64,000 nt of DNA from Lota lota. Lineage: Eukaryota > Chordata > Actinopteri > Gadiformes > Lotidae. This document shows, in pieces, positions 1-10,150 of the stretch; position 1 is the first letter of the stretch; every line of letters begins with the position of its first letter. Position numbers and translations under genes: made by a program. The stretch lies in contig JACYXH010000692.1 in the NCBI GenBank assembly GCA_026745465.1, forward strand, positions 1,563,757-1,627,756, written 5' to 3'. Under the pieces are notes generated by a model, which ran no database searches, was not told the DNA's origin, and saw only the letters and a list, made by a program, of their open reading frames with translations.

Positions 1-120
1 TGACATTAATACCCCCACACACACACACTAACCTATTTATTTAGCGCCCCACCACACATTAACCCTCACACATGCCACATAAAACACAAACACACACACA
101 CACATTAGCCTCCACACAGG
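1..120. repeat. Imperfect CA-rich tract
   Basis: Short runs of CA dinucleotides at about 13-30 and 88-105 lie in A/C-rich DNA. They are interrupted and have no coding potential. Confidence 0.7.
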
Positions 121-1334
121 AAAGCTTCGCACTTTATAAAACAGTTGGTTGAACATCTATAAATAGGCTGTAGGGCACCGCACAACCTCAATATGCAACC
201 CCCATACACTCCTATTGCAATTACCCCAAGGTTTATTTCGGATAAGCAGTCAAGCATGGGGAATAGGCGACTCAGCTCATTCACCGGTGGTTAATAGCAA
301 TGAGGGAACTTGATGGTAGGCGGCCATTCACTCACATCAAAAAGGGAGTGAGTACCGTAACTCATTTCAACAACATTGTTAGCTTATGCACATTTTTGTA
401 ACCTGACAATGGCTGCAGTTTGTTTTGTTATTTGGTTAATGTTATTCGGCCATTTGTTATAAAGTGCAAGGGATGGAAGGACAAGGAAAATGTGTCAGCA
501 TTGCTTTGACAAATTCTCTTATTGTATTTGTATGCTACATAGTCTTAAAGTGAACATCACTTAACCCTTCATCCTTTCGGAAAAATAACGTTGTTGTTTT
601 TTAAGGGTGATTTATTTTCTTGAGGTATTTTTTACTGATGAAAGCCCCTGCATTTGCAGTATTATGGATGTTCCAAACTGGTTGTCGGTGGCGACCATTC
701 CACCATGCATTCAAATCACAAGCGGCACAGTTAGTGACGGATTTTCTATCGACCAGCAGTGGCTGTTCCGCCAGAGAGGTTATACGTAGGTGTGTTCACT
801 CGAGATGCGTCAAGACGCCGGGCAATTTTCAACCACACACAAAATCAGCCACAGCTTAAAACGTTGTCTTTCTTGACTGTGCTGCAAACCTTTTGGTTGG
901 CGCGCTGCGTAATGCAACGCACGGGGTCAACGTCGGAATGGTTTCAACTTTGAAGCGAGTCCCCTCCGTGGCAATGCGTCGCAAAGTTGGGCATTGACCC
1001 CTCTGCACCCTGAACATTTAGAGCCGCTTTCGCCATTAGGAAAACAATGGAGTGGATCGCGTTCAACGCAGCTCAAGTTGATTTTGGGAGTTCACAACGT
1101 TTCTGATGGAAGTGATTAAAATCATGAATTCTACGCATGTCCGTATGGTCCCACCAGTACTCACTGAACGTTGATTGTCCAATCACATTGCCGAATGACT
1201 GCTTTAATTTGCATAAAGTTAACTGAAGTTTCACTTTTGTTCAGCTTCTTTGTCAATTGCTAGTTAATGCGTCTGGTTGGGCCGGGCGGTTTTTACAGAG
1301 AAACAAATAGGCTACAACACATTATATACCTATT
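121..1334. other. Unannotated DNA, no gene seen
   Basis: The only open frames here (for example 607-789 and 620-859) are shorter than 80 codons, overlap each other in different frames and match no family I recognise. The DNA is probably degenerate repeat material like its surroundings. No RNA gene or promoter is evident. Confidence 0.4.
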
Positions 1335-1560
1335 AAAAATGGGGACTTCACACTACCATTGTCTGAGAGTTCATTTAGATTTTAAAATGTTGTCGTTCTT
1401 TTGCACAACTATCCCTGGAGTTGGAAGACAGGGTCCAATGTTCTGGTAGCTTGCCATCAGGCTGTATCCAAGCAACAACACAATCACACAGACACTTTGC
1501 TCAGATCATGCTTTGACTCCCCCGACAACAGAGGATACATTGTGAACATTTTATGAACAT
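1335..1560. repeat. Diverged direct repeat, copy A
   Basis: This segment recurs, with substitutions and small indels, at about 2,122-2,345. Shared blocks include a ttgtagcttgccatca-like stretch, a Gln/Cys-like CAACA cluster, and a gacaac..caggacacattgtgaacat-like end. The copies lie about 785 bp apart in the same orientation. The upper part overlaps the candidate exon at 1,484-1,633. This is either an old local duplication or two insertions of an unnamed interspersed repeat. Confidence 0.6.
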
Positions 1561-1633
1561 CATCTGGAAAAGCCATCCACACGTCATTCAAAATATGTGT
1601 TTTTACCTCCTTGTTGCTGTGTGGGAAGATACA
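1484..1633 (-). other. Exon-like 49-codon open segment with splice acceptor
   Basis: On the minus strand a strong acceptor (eight T, CCCC, then ACAG) ends at 1,634. An open frame of 49 codons follows immediately, beginning CIFPHSNKEV, passing NDVWMAFPDDVHKMF and ending in TGA at 1,484-1,486. The residue mix looks protein-like, but I recognise no domain. The region from about 1,560 down is duplicated at 2.12-2.35 kb. The phase of this frame does not fit the donor of the exon-like piece at 1,727-1,860: spliced in that phase, it would stop after ten codons. It may be transposon-derived and decayed. Confidence 0.3.
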
Positions 1634-1726
1634 CTGTGGGGAAAAAAAAGATAGACTAAAAGGTTATTTAGAGTTCCAGGTACTGTTATGAATCATGATG
1701 ATATACTAACAAAAAAAATTTCTTAC

Positions 1727-1860
1727 CTGGTCTGTGGATAATTGAAACAAGAGTTATTTCCCGCTCCCCTTGCGCCCTCTTTGAGTTCTCTGATGTCTGA
1801 CTCCTTCCTGTCCAAACGCCGAATACCATTGTCCATGAACGCTGAAGTGATGTTCAGCAT
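1727..1860 (-). other. Exon-like open segment with consensus splice donor
   Basis: On the minus strand an ATG at 1,858-1,860 opens 44 codons plus two bases, ending in CCAG followed by gtaaga at 1,721-1,726, a good donor match. The charged core (MDNGIRRLDRKESDIRELK) suggests a helix or coiled coil. There is no recognisable family. A weak acceptor-like actag precedes the ATG, so the ATG need not be the start. It sits 93 bp upstream of the acceptor at 1,634, which would make a very short intron of about 93 bp. Chance is a real alternative. Confidence 0.3.
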
Positions 1861-2121
1861 CTAGTTTTTTTTAAATACATTAAATACGTTCGAGTCGGCG
1901 GTGGACTAATTGGATATTCCCGGAGCACAGGTCTAGCCTCCCTTCTCCGCTGTCCATTAGAAAACTTGTTTTTTATTTTGCAAGCCATCTTCAAAATGCG
2001 TAATAACAGGATTCAATGTAGGCCTAAAACTTCTGTAATCTTCTGAAAACCTCTGTAGCCCTTCACTAACTTGCTTCTCCTATACACAGGTAACTCCCCC
2101 TTCTATTTTTCACGCAGTGAT

Positions 2122-2345
2122 GCCCTATTAAAAACAGACCATCAGAGTTCATATAGAATAAAAGAATGTGTTGTACTCAAGCACAACTATTTCTGGAGTT
2201 GAAAGCCAGGGTCCAAGGTTCTTGTAGCTTGCCATCATTCTGTATCCCAGCAGCAACACAATCAACACAATCAAACAGACACCCACTCAGGTCATGCGTT
2301 GACTGCCTCGACAACGCAGGACACATTGTGAACATTATATTAACA
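2122..2345. repeat. Diverged direct repeat, copy B
   Basis: This is the second copy of the 1,335-1,560 segment in the same orientation, with an estimated 75-80 percent match by eye. It carries an extra CAACACAAT unit near 2,258 absent from copy A. The open frame on its minus strand (2,177-2,428) only partly keeps the frame of copy A, so selection on a protein is not supported. Confidence 0.6.
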
Positions 2346-2679
2346 ATGAATTCAGTAGCTAATAACTTGAATGGTAGGTCTTCGGTCATAACAACCTTAA
2401 AAAACACAAAACACATTTCACTTTGCAAAGTTCATATTGTTGTACTGCAAATCAAGTATTGAATGATGTCTGTAACATCTCTCTAGATTAGATGATGGCA
2501 TATTAGCACATTATATATTAGACAAGAATATTATATAGCAGGTCCAGGTCCTATCTACACACAGTATGCAAAGAGCGGAATACTATGTACTCGTATGGCC
2601 TATAATATCTGGCAAAATCTGTAGTGTACAAAACTATGGCCATTACAGTTGCTGGGATTAATTCAACAGAAAGACAATA
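2346..2679. other. AT-rich DNA, nothing recognised
   Basis: There is no gene or named repeat. The open frames are short and appear to be chance. Confidence 0.4.
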
Positions 2680-3160
2680 TAGCCATCCAGAGGTTGGAAG
2701 TAACGAAGTACAAATATTTTGTTTCTGTACTTCAGTACAGTTTTTAGGTATCTGTATTTTACTTCCGTATACATTTTTCTGACAACTTTCTTTCACTCCC
2801 TACATTTTAACACAACTATCTTCTACTCCTTACATTTTCAAAACAGGCTGGTTACTTTAGTTTTAGGGAAATTCTAACAAAATAGTTTCATTAGATCAGA
2901 GGTGTGTACTCATTTTGATAATTATGTTTCAAGTTCTGTTGCTGACATTGAAAAGTGATTTGCCCATTGGATCAAAGTTAATATTTTTTCTGTTATTTTC
3001 AGTATATTGTTTATTTTATTTGAAGTTAGAATGGTTTAACTTTAACAGTCTTCGAATTGTATTACAATTATGTGAGGTTAATTTATCTTTGCACAGAAAC
3101 AGCCAGTAGAAATGTCGGAGGGCTACTCAGAGCCTTTACTTTTCCACTTTTACTTAAAGG
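2680..3160. mobile_element. Left part of an ACTT-rich teleost interspersed repeat
   Basis: Text such as ccagaggttggaagtaacga, followed by gtacaaat, tactt-cagtacag and ctacattttaacac, is typical of a very common non-autonomous fish repeat rich in TACTTTTACTTGAGTA-like words. The element seems to break near 3,160. A block that looks like its opposite end lies at about 6,520-6,606. I recall the family from fish genomes but not its formal name. The assignment rests on remembered motif resemblance. Confidence 0.5.
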
Positions 3161-3396
3161 CATAATACGTAGTTTTCTGCCACTAGGGGTCTCTCAATCA
3201 AATCAATAACAAAAGTCTTAGTTTGATGACTTTTGTAGTAGGGTGGGCTCATGGGAGTTGTTGTCTTCACCACCATTTCCGGTAAAAACCGATCTGACGC
3301 GACTCAGCAGCAATCATGTTCACGGACGAGGTAATGTATGAATTTGATAAATTTTTTATAGTTACGTTTAATCACGTTTATTCACTTAATGTACAT
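3161..3396 (+). other. Unique segment with an ATG-donor motif
   Basis: At 3,315-3,335 an ATG opens five codons (MFTDE) and runs directly into GTAATG, which resembles a tiny first coding exon. The upstream 150 bp (CACTAGGGG, TCATGGGAG, a CCATTTCCGG box) could belong to a repeat that carries promoter-like sequence. No downstream exon was found, so this may be coincidence. Confidence 0.2.
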
Positions 3397-3441
3397 TTAG
3401 GGCATTTAGCAGACGCTTTTATCCAAAGCGACTTAATAAGT
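3397..3441 (-). mobile_element. Isolated 3' tail motif of a teleost SINE
   Basis: The reverse complement contains tcgctttggataaaagcgtc followed by tgctaaatgcc. This tail ends a large class of tRNA-derived fish SINEs. No tRNA-like head is visible beside it, so the copy is 5'-truncated. The body of a related SINE is present on the other strand at 33,829-33,954. Confidence 0.6.
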
Positions 3442-5054
3442 ACATTTGTCAGAAGAAAGATGTAATTTTATTGTGAGGAAATAGCCGCAACTAACGTTGG
3501 TTAAAGTAGCGTTAACCTTCTAAGTTTAGATGAGTCGATTACGCAAACAGCTGTAGATAACGTTATATGGAGAATTCAACCATGGGGTAGCCCAGTGACA
3601 TAATCTGTGGTTAAAATAATCATACAAAAAAAAAAAATTCAGCGTATTGAACATTGTTATAACATTATATCGTAGCACATCATAGTTAGCTAGATCGATA
3701 TTAAAGTGGACATGAAACGAGTTGACGAGTTTTGTACAAAATTAAGTCTGTTGGAATGTAACTTGAGAAATGTTTTATGTAAAACGATTATACATTAAAT
3801 AATAATAAATGTATGGTTGGTAATAACGTATGCTTTTGCCCTGGCTCACCGGCATATTGCCGTTGCGTCACTGACTACGTCATGAGGATGCCCTGCGTTA
3901 CCCTGGCCCGTTTTTACCAGGTGTTCTGCTGTGAAAGGGACATATTGGAAGTGTGCATGCTCTCCCTTCGAGAAGTCTGTGCGGAGACACGGAGCGGCCC
4001 ATCAACAGCAGGGATCTTTAGCTTAGCTTACCTTAGTTACCAAACTAGCGCAATCGCCAGTTCTAGCAGCAGTAGGCGGATAAGACGCTGGGGTCACATA
4101 CCCGAGGCTAATCAAACAATATGACGTAAGTGTAATTTGTAGCTTGAACCACACGTCTTTGAGGCTAGATTGTGAGAGGTATGAAACAGGAAATCTTTAG
4201 TTTAAGGTGGCATGTTACGTGACAACTATTGATATACACAGGACCTTCCATACAGAGGGGTGGCAGTCAGTTGAATTTCTGCAACTTTTGACAGACATCT
4301 CTCCATACCTTCAACCCCCATCTTCAACCTGCAATACATTAGTGCTGGGTTTTGGAGTTCAGTTATTATTTTTTTGTGACGGGCTATTAAAGATATAGTA
4401 TGTGTGCTATACCATAGATCTGGAGCTGGGTTTTGGGCACAATTGGAAAATCTGGACCCCCCCACTTTATACTAGCCAGTGTCAGAATCTGTATAAACTC
4501 CACTCGATTTTGACACAAAGCAACCAGCATGCATTAGGGGAGGTGAGATGGACAAATTCACTGATTTGCTTTTCTTACATGCTGTAACCTAATACCACCA
4601 TTGACTGTATGGTTGAAATTATATTAATGCCATTGTAGCCGGTCAAAGCTGACCTTTTGGGGCCACTGTAGGGGAGGTGTTCCGTCCACTGGCACATTAG
4701 CAATGTTTTTATTCCGGGTTAACAATGATGTTTTAACTATTCAAGCTCTCGGCCGTCTAACGAGCACTAAGCTGGGTAGCTGTTGCCAACGGCAGGTTTA
4801 TGGTCTCGGTTTCTGTTATTTGGGCGATTGAGTGGTGAGTAGCAGATGGCATCTTGTTCTTTTTAATCGTGTTGTTTTTATGCATTTTTTGGGCATAATT
4901 GAGCCTTGATATCATTATTTAGGTTGACTGGTGTGGTGAGAGGGAATGGTGAGGGGTATGATCCTACCAGACTTAAGGTAGGCATACGAGTGACTGGTTT
5001 AAGCGGCAGCCCGTGCCTTTATATTGTGTTAAACATTCATTCATACCCCTTTCC
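3442..5054. other. Unannotated DNA between repeats
   Basis: The largest frames (3,813-4,124 plus; 4,207-4,398 plus; 4,226-4,465 minus) have no recognisable domain and no supporting splice or codon signals. An A13 run lies near 3,627. The block falls inside the 3.3-kb stretch that appears to interrupt the ACTT-rich repeat, so it may be part of a larger inserted element. Confidence 0.35.
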
Positions 5055-5303
5055 CTAGATCTCGCCACTGTTGCTTTGCTTGGGTCGAGTTTGTTGATTT
5101 CCTTTTCTATTGCGTTTTGTTTGTCGCCTCTCGGCTTGAGCTGTCGCTACGGTGTAAATTGAAACCAGTTTGTCTTTTTCAGTCTTCCCCCAAACACCAA
5201 CAGTCCTGATGGAACTGTTGGGTGTAACTCCGGAGTCTGGGAGAGCCGAGTGCTGCACCCGGCCCGCTACAGGGGGTTTATTATAGGTCTCACCATACTC
5301 CAC
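5055..5303 (-). other. Unrecognised basic open frame, 82 codons
   Basis: The C-terminal half is rich in Lys, Arg, Gln and Asn (for example QAERRQTKRNRKGNQQTRPK) and stays open over 249 bases. It lies on the same strand as, and downstream of, the THAP exon at 5,867-6,060. It could be a decayed downstream exon of the same element. No family is recognised and chance is possible. Confidence 0.2.
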
Positions 5304-5378
5304 GGCCCAAGAAAAAAAAAAGGTTTGTTATTGGTGTGAATGCGTGCAACTCTTTTGACGGTGCCGCCCCTTCTTTGC

Positions 5379-5379
<1 letters not shown>

Positions 5380-5409
<30 letters not shown>
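5380..5409. repeat. (GT)n microsatellite
   Basis: About 15 uninterrupted GT dinucleotides. This is one of few microsatellites in the first 13 kb. Confidence 0.95.
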
Positions 5410-5410
<1 letters not shown>

Positions 5411-5866
5411 CTAGGCCCTGGTGTGTAAAGGTGAGTAGCCTGTCCCTGCATTTAGCTCTCCCCCTTGTAAACGGTTGATGCCCACTGGCCAGTCGACTTT
5501 GTGTGTGACACCTATATTGTGGTTATTGTGAATGTTGTTTTAGAGTTATGGAAGTGTTTTTGTCGGTTTTAATTAGATGCAGAATAAATATTGTCTGGAA
5601 CACAATGCAAAGCTTGTTAATACCATTTTCTTCTCCGGTAAGGCAGGTAACTACCTCTCTCGGCTCCAACAGATGGGCGCGCCGTTGCGCTCTTTCCTCA
5701 CGGCGCACACCTACTTCATTGCTAGTAGAATGGGTCGGACGGTCGGTACACCCAACCGTATACTAGGAAAAGTCAAACACAGAGGGAGCAGCCTCGGACT
5801 TCGGCTTGTTGGTCCGGCAAACCACCAGTACGCACAACTCACAATCCCTCTCCTCCACAGACTCAC
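5410..5866. other. Unannotated DNA 3' of the THAP exon
   Basis: On the minus strand this would be intron or downstream sequence after the donor at 5,861-5,866. Several overlapping short frames exist in both orientations without recognisable domains. Confidence 0.3.
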
Positions 5867-6060
5867 CGTTTACATAGTGCTCACTACAAACCGTAGCTTC
5901 ACGGCTAACTGGAGGATCCTCCCGTTTCAGTGCTGCTAGCCAACGATGAAGAACTACTCGCTGCTTAAGAGGCAAAGCATGAAAGTGGACAGTCTTTCCT
6001 TGGTTTTTGACTCTGTACAATTCATTGCTGCATCCAGGGGCAGTACAAAATGTAACCCCC
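5867..6060 (-). CDS. THAP-type zinc-finger exon (partial gene)
   Basis: The minus-strand frame holds a near-complete THAP (C2CH) DNA-binding domain: C-x4-C (CTAPGC), 47 residues, then C-x2-H (CSEH). In between are the conserved HFHALP segment and the RWLAAL tryptophan helix. THAP domains bind DNA and occur in cellular factors and in P-element-type transposases. The frame is closed upstream by a TGA just before a gcaag acceptor-like junction near 6,061. It runs into a consensus donor, CG followed by gtgagt, at 5,861-5,867. So it reads as a single internal or first coding exon. The usual initiator Met is missing from this piece and no catalytic exon was found. Reading through the donor gives about 33 more residues before a stop. 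A transposon or domesticated-transposon fragment is most likely, but a host THAP gene exon cannot be excluded. Confidence 0.6.
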
Positions 6061-6519
6061 TTGCATCACCTTTTAGTTTGGGGTTCCTTATTTTCCATTG
6101 AGTAGAAGTATCCTTGTCCACACGGAACATAACGAGTGAAAACGGTGTATCAAGTATGCGAGGCCAGTAGGCCAGTGGTGTAACATTTCTGCTCAAACGT
6201 GCAACAAAAAAACAAAACCAAAAAACACAAGAAAACCACGAGCCTGAGTACAACGGCGTTCTAGTCCAGCGTGCTGTCATAGTTCCGCCTGTTCCCACGG
6301 CGCCGTAAGTAAAGGGCTGTGCTTTTCGAAAACCCCCATCTGGAAGATGTCTTTAAAAGTCTCCGTTTTCAGGCCCCAAAACCCTGTGTTGGAAAGCTGA
6401 GCGGCCGGCCCCACCAAACGCGTGGCCTCGCATTCGGCAACGCCTCCCATTCACTTTGTCTTGGTGAATGGGAGGCTGGTTGGTTTTTAGATAGCACATG
6501 ATTCATTTAAATAAAGAAG
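6061..6519. other. DNA upstream of the THAP exon
   Basis: The stretch is moderately GC-rich. It contains the 18-bp inverted pair cctcccattcac / gtgaatgggagg near 6,447-6,475. It could include the 5' part of the THAP-bearing unit, but no ATG-donor exon is convincing. Confidence 0.3.
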
Positions 6520-6606
6520 TTGAATCAGTACTTTTACCAGAGTCTTTTTCTTTCTTTTTCTTTTACACAAGTATCCTTCTACTTGAATGAAGAATGTGTG
6601 TACTTT
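6520..6606. mobile_element. Right-end block of an ACTT-rich teleost repeat
   Basis: The words gaatcagtacttttaccaga, acaagtatcc-ttctacttgaat and aagaatgtgtgtacttttg match, from memory, the terminal block of the same repeat class whose other part lies at 2,680-3,160. If both are one copy, about 3.3 kb separates its halves. Confidence 0.45.
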
Positions 6607-6819
6607 TGTTTTACTTTGTATTAAATGTGAGAAGAAACCGACCCACGCTAAATGTGACCCGCTGTAGTTATGGTGACGATTGTCTTCATATTCACAATAT
6701 ATATCATTTCTTATCAGATTATCTTGGCTGCTGCTCTTGCCTTTATAATTACTCTAATTTAATGTATATTGGTATAATATAGAGTACTATGTAGCCTATG
6801 TTTAAATGTATGTGTATGT

Positions 6820-6876
6820 TTATATATATATATGCGCGTGTGTGTTTATTTTATTTTTAGTTTTTGAGGGTTTAAG

Positions 6877-6913
<37 letters not shown>

Positions 6914-6948
6914 GTGTGTATATATATGTATATATATGTGTGTGTGTG
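6820..6948. repeat. Imperfect (TA)n/(TG)n tract
   Basis: TATATA and TGTGTG runs are interspersed over about 130 bp. This is probably a decayed compound microsatellite. Confidence 0.9.
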
Positions 6949-7487
6949 AAGCACTGACATTTCTTTTTGTGAGAGTGAAATAAAGTAAGATCCTATTCTG
7001 GGATTGTTTTATTTATGTTCGGTAGAAAGTGGCATTTTATTGATATGTTGTTGCCATAGAAGATCAGTTCTGCTGGCAATGGGCATCCCGTTTCGCCAAC
7101 CTGTAATTATCCAGTGTCGGCGATCCTGATTAGTTTAGAGGGTCAATTTGAGTATGATGAGGGCTTGTGATTGGTCGAGAGACAGGGATCCACTCAAAAC
7201 ACATTGGAATCCTTAGGAAAGTATTTAAAGTGTATCCCCCATACATGAACAGGAGCAACTGTAACTGCAAGTCAATGGAAGTGGCTAGCGTAAAACAAAT
7301 GCTATCCCAGCGAACGCCCCTTCTGTCGCACAAGAATCGTTGAATTAAACAACTCGTCTGAATCTAGGTAAGACAAATTTACAGATATCTCGGTGAATTC
7401 CTCTAAAGAAGGCTTTTCAGAATATCGAGGATGTTCAAAATTCTTCAAGACATACAGTGATGGTAACTGCTATGCTATGGGTAGGCT
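6949..7487. other. Unannotated DNA, no gene seen
   Basis: Only short frames are present. A minus-strand 67-codon frame at 7,130-7,333 has no recognisable motif. Confidence 0.35.
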
Positions 7488-7495
7488 ATGGTTGG

Positions 7496-7920
7496 TTAGC
7501 CTCGTGAGACCATCTTGTTATTCACGTTTGCGTTTAGCAATGAATATCAGTCTGGCCTTGGCTGGGACGCATTTATTTCAAACTATGGCAACAGTATTAC
7601 GTTGTTCAAAACAATCAAGACACTCAAACTGACACTCAGAATGCCGAAATCTTGCCGAAATCCGGTTAGATGGAAAGCAAAGAAATGTCTAATCTGATAA
7701 GCCTTCTGTGTAAATTTCTGTTTAGTCTATTTCAGATACTATCTTCTTTGCAGACTGCGGCCCTCTTTGTGTAGTCATAAACTGAAACTCCCATCGTCCT
7801 GGTGCTGATTGGTCCTAGCATTTTTTACTATTGGAAAAGGCTCATGGGATTGAGGCCAGATGGATCTGCGGAGAGAATCAGAATGTGAACTTGCGAGATC
7901 TGGATGGTCTCACAAGGCTA
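7496..7920. mobile_element. 425-bp MITE with 8-bp target duplication
   Basis: The left end ttagcctcgtgagaccatc (7,496-7,514) is repeated inverted at the right end, gatggtctcacaaggcta (7,903-7,920), with one mismatch. Direct ATGGTTGG copies flank it at 7,488-7,495 and 7,921-7,928. An 8-bp duplication is the hallmark of hAT-superfamily insertion. The interior has no transposase, so this is a non-autonomous element. A decayed hAT transposase lies 0.6 kb downstream, but with no evidence that it mobilised this copy. Confidence 0.75.
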
Positions 7921-7928
7921 ATGGTTGG

Positions 7929-8528
7929 TTGCACCTGTGCACCAAGTTTGGTCAGTCAAGAACACTGATAGTGGGAATTAGGAAATGTTTACAGGACATC
8001 ATTTCTGAGTAGCGGTTATCGACATCTATATGCCGGTCAAGGTTTGGTCCTCGTACCGCTAATAAACATCACCACCAACTTGAGGCAAATTAGAAGGGGT
8101 TTAGAGCAGGAAAGCAGTCGGTTGAAAACTCATGTTCTCTACAATATTAGGCCTTCTACTACGTCAGAGGTCACTAATAGGCGGACCGCTGTCCGGGTCT
8201 GGACCCAGATGGCGTCCATTCCGGACCCGGACCTATAACTGATAAATGATTGTGAATTATTACGGAGCGTTTCTATTTGAACTGGATCAGCTTTTTTTAA
8301 GCTTTACGGCACCGCTTTAGCCGCCCAGGGAACTCACAGACCAATTGCATGCGTTGTAAATAATCTCTCATGATCCTACTCAGCCGATCAATTCTGTGCA
8401 TTCCGATAAGCCTTTTTTGGGTCAGTGAGTGTGATGTACACACTCGTTTATTGACAAGACGAGAGAAATACGCGAGTCACAGGGGAGAGACGAGACGAGA
8501 GACAGCAGTCGGTGGAAAGTAATTTCAC
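7929..8528. other. Probable 5' flank of the hAT element
   Basis: This unique-looking DNA precedes the transposase remnant. It includes tandem words such as gtccgggtctggacccaga / ggacccggacc near 8,186-8,233, possibly subterminal motifs. I could not define the left terminus or a target duplication. Confidence 0.35.
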
Positions 8529-10150
8529 ATGGCGTGCTTTAAAAAGAGAAAGGTAGACAGCGAAAACAGAGCCTTCAATCAAGAACGGAACGATTCTTGT
8601 ATGTTCATTCTTCCCACGGGCAGCTCTAAACTAGCATGTCTCGTGTGTTCCGATACCGTGGCGATTATTTAAAACGGCAATGTGAAGCGCCACTACGAGA
8701 CGAAGCACAAATCTTTTGAGCAAGAATACCCATTCAAAGTCAACCTGAGGGCACAGAAAATAAACAATGTAGGAGCCCAATATGATCGATCCACCAGAAT
8801 CCTAACAAATCCTGAGAGTTCCCTAAAAACAGCTTGGATTTTGTGTCAACATAAAAAAAAAAAACATTTACTGATGGAGGGTTTGTCAAGGAGAGCGTGA
8901 GTGCGGTAGCAGAAAGCTTACTTGAGGGAAAACAAAAAGCAAATACTACCTATGTCAGCATCATCAACCACAAGGAAAACTGAAATATTAACCCAGGATG
9001 AAGCTAGCACAGCTGGATGAAGCAATCAATAAGGCACCATGCGTAGGCTTAAGTGTAGATGAGTCCACTGATGTGTCTGACAATGCTCAGCTGTTAGTTT
9101 ATGCAAGGTTCTTCAATAAGGAGTAGAAGGAGTTATGTGAAGACCTGTTAGGTGTTACACCCCTTCACACCAGTACAAGAGGAGAGGACATCTACTTGGC
9201 CATAAATGAGATGTTAACAAAGAGGGGAATAGAGCCGAAACAAGTGGTTTCAATAACCACAGATGAAGCCCCTGCCATGATGGGCAGAGAGAAAGGAGCT
9301 GTGGCAAGAATAAAAGAGGACAATCCTGAGCTCATCTCTTACCATTGCATAATTCATCAATTGGTCCTGTGGTCCTGAACACAATGATGAGAAGGATAAA
9401 CTTTCTCAGGGCATCCTCTTCCCATCAGCATCGCATGCTCAGGGAATTAGTCAGAGAAGTTGCTGCTGCACAACAATGTAAGATGGCTCAGCAAAGGCAG
9501 GGTGTTGGAGCGCTTTTGTCCATCCGAAGGGAAATCCTAGCTTTCTTGGCGCAGCTGAAGAGCCAGAGGGCAACACCATTTTCTCACTTTTTAGATGATG
9601 AAAAGACAATGGATGTTGTGACATTTTTGGTTGATCTCACTTAACACCTGAATTAACTGAATTGAAAGCTAAAGGCAAGGACAATTCAGTTTGTGACCTG
9701 ATGACAGCTCTCCGCTCCATCCAGAGGAAACATGAGGTGTTCAAGGATGACCTGCAGGGAGAGTAGGCACACTTCCGATTGTACACTTCAGCACCCAGTC
9801 ATCATCAAATATGTCAGGAGGTTCTCAAAGGAAATCACAGCACTTCAAGTAGACAAATGCTGGGCCACTTCAGAAAAAAACGATCGATCTCCGAGCAGAT
9901 GTGGCCCTGAAAGAGCATTTTGGAGGAACTGACACTGCCACGTTTTGACTCCAAATTGTCTCGGGGACAGCTTTCCCTGGTCTGAGAAAGGTAGCCCTGT
10001 ACATGTTGACCATGTTCGGCTCCACATACAGCTGTGATGCAGTTTTCTTGACTATGAACATGATTCAAACCAAATATCGTTCCAGGCTCACCAATGAACA
10101 CTTAGACATCTGTTTGAGAATGGCCCTGACACCATTCCTGCCCAGATAAA
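8529..10150 (+). pseudogene. Decayed hAT transposase (ZBED / SCAND3-like type)
   Basis: ATG at 8,529 starts MACFKKRKVDSENRAFNQ, then a BED-like finger, CLVC about 20 residues before HYETKH, broken by an in-frame TAA at 8,670-8,672. The frame shifts at an A12 run near 8,852 and continues (FTDGGFVKE, AVAESLLEG). The catalytic part resumes near 9,001 with GLSVDESTDVSDNAQLLVY, a TAG at 9,124-9,126, SITTDEAPAMMGREKG and YHCIIHQ to a stop near 9,376. Further frames give LHNNVRWLSKGRVLERF, SIRREILAFL, the KGKDNSVCDLMTALRS block, FDSKLSRGQL, and a C-terminal hATC-like dimerisation region (ALYMLTMFGS, KYRSRLTNEHLDICLRMAL) to about 10,147. At least three stops and several frameshifts make it inactive. 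Related full-length proteins of this group are about 550-600 residues, so most of the original length is represented. Confidence 0.85.

Noticed and set aside
9835..10101. Minus-strand frames at 9.8-10.1 kb
   Set aside because: Shadows of the plus-strand hAT C-terminal region.
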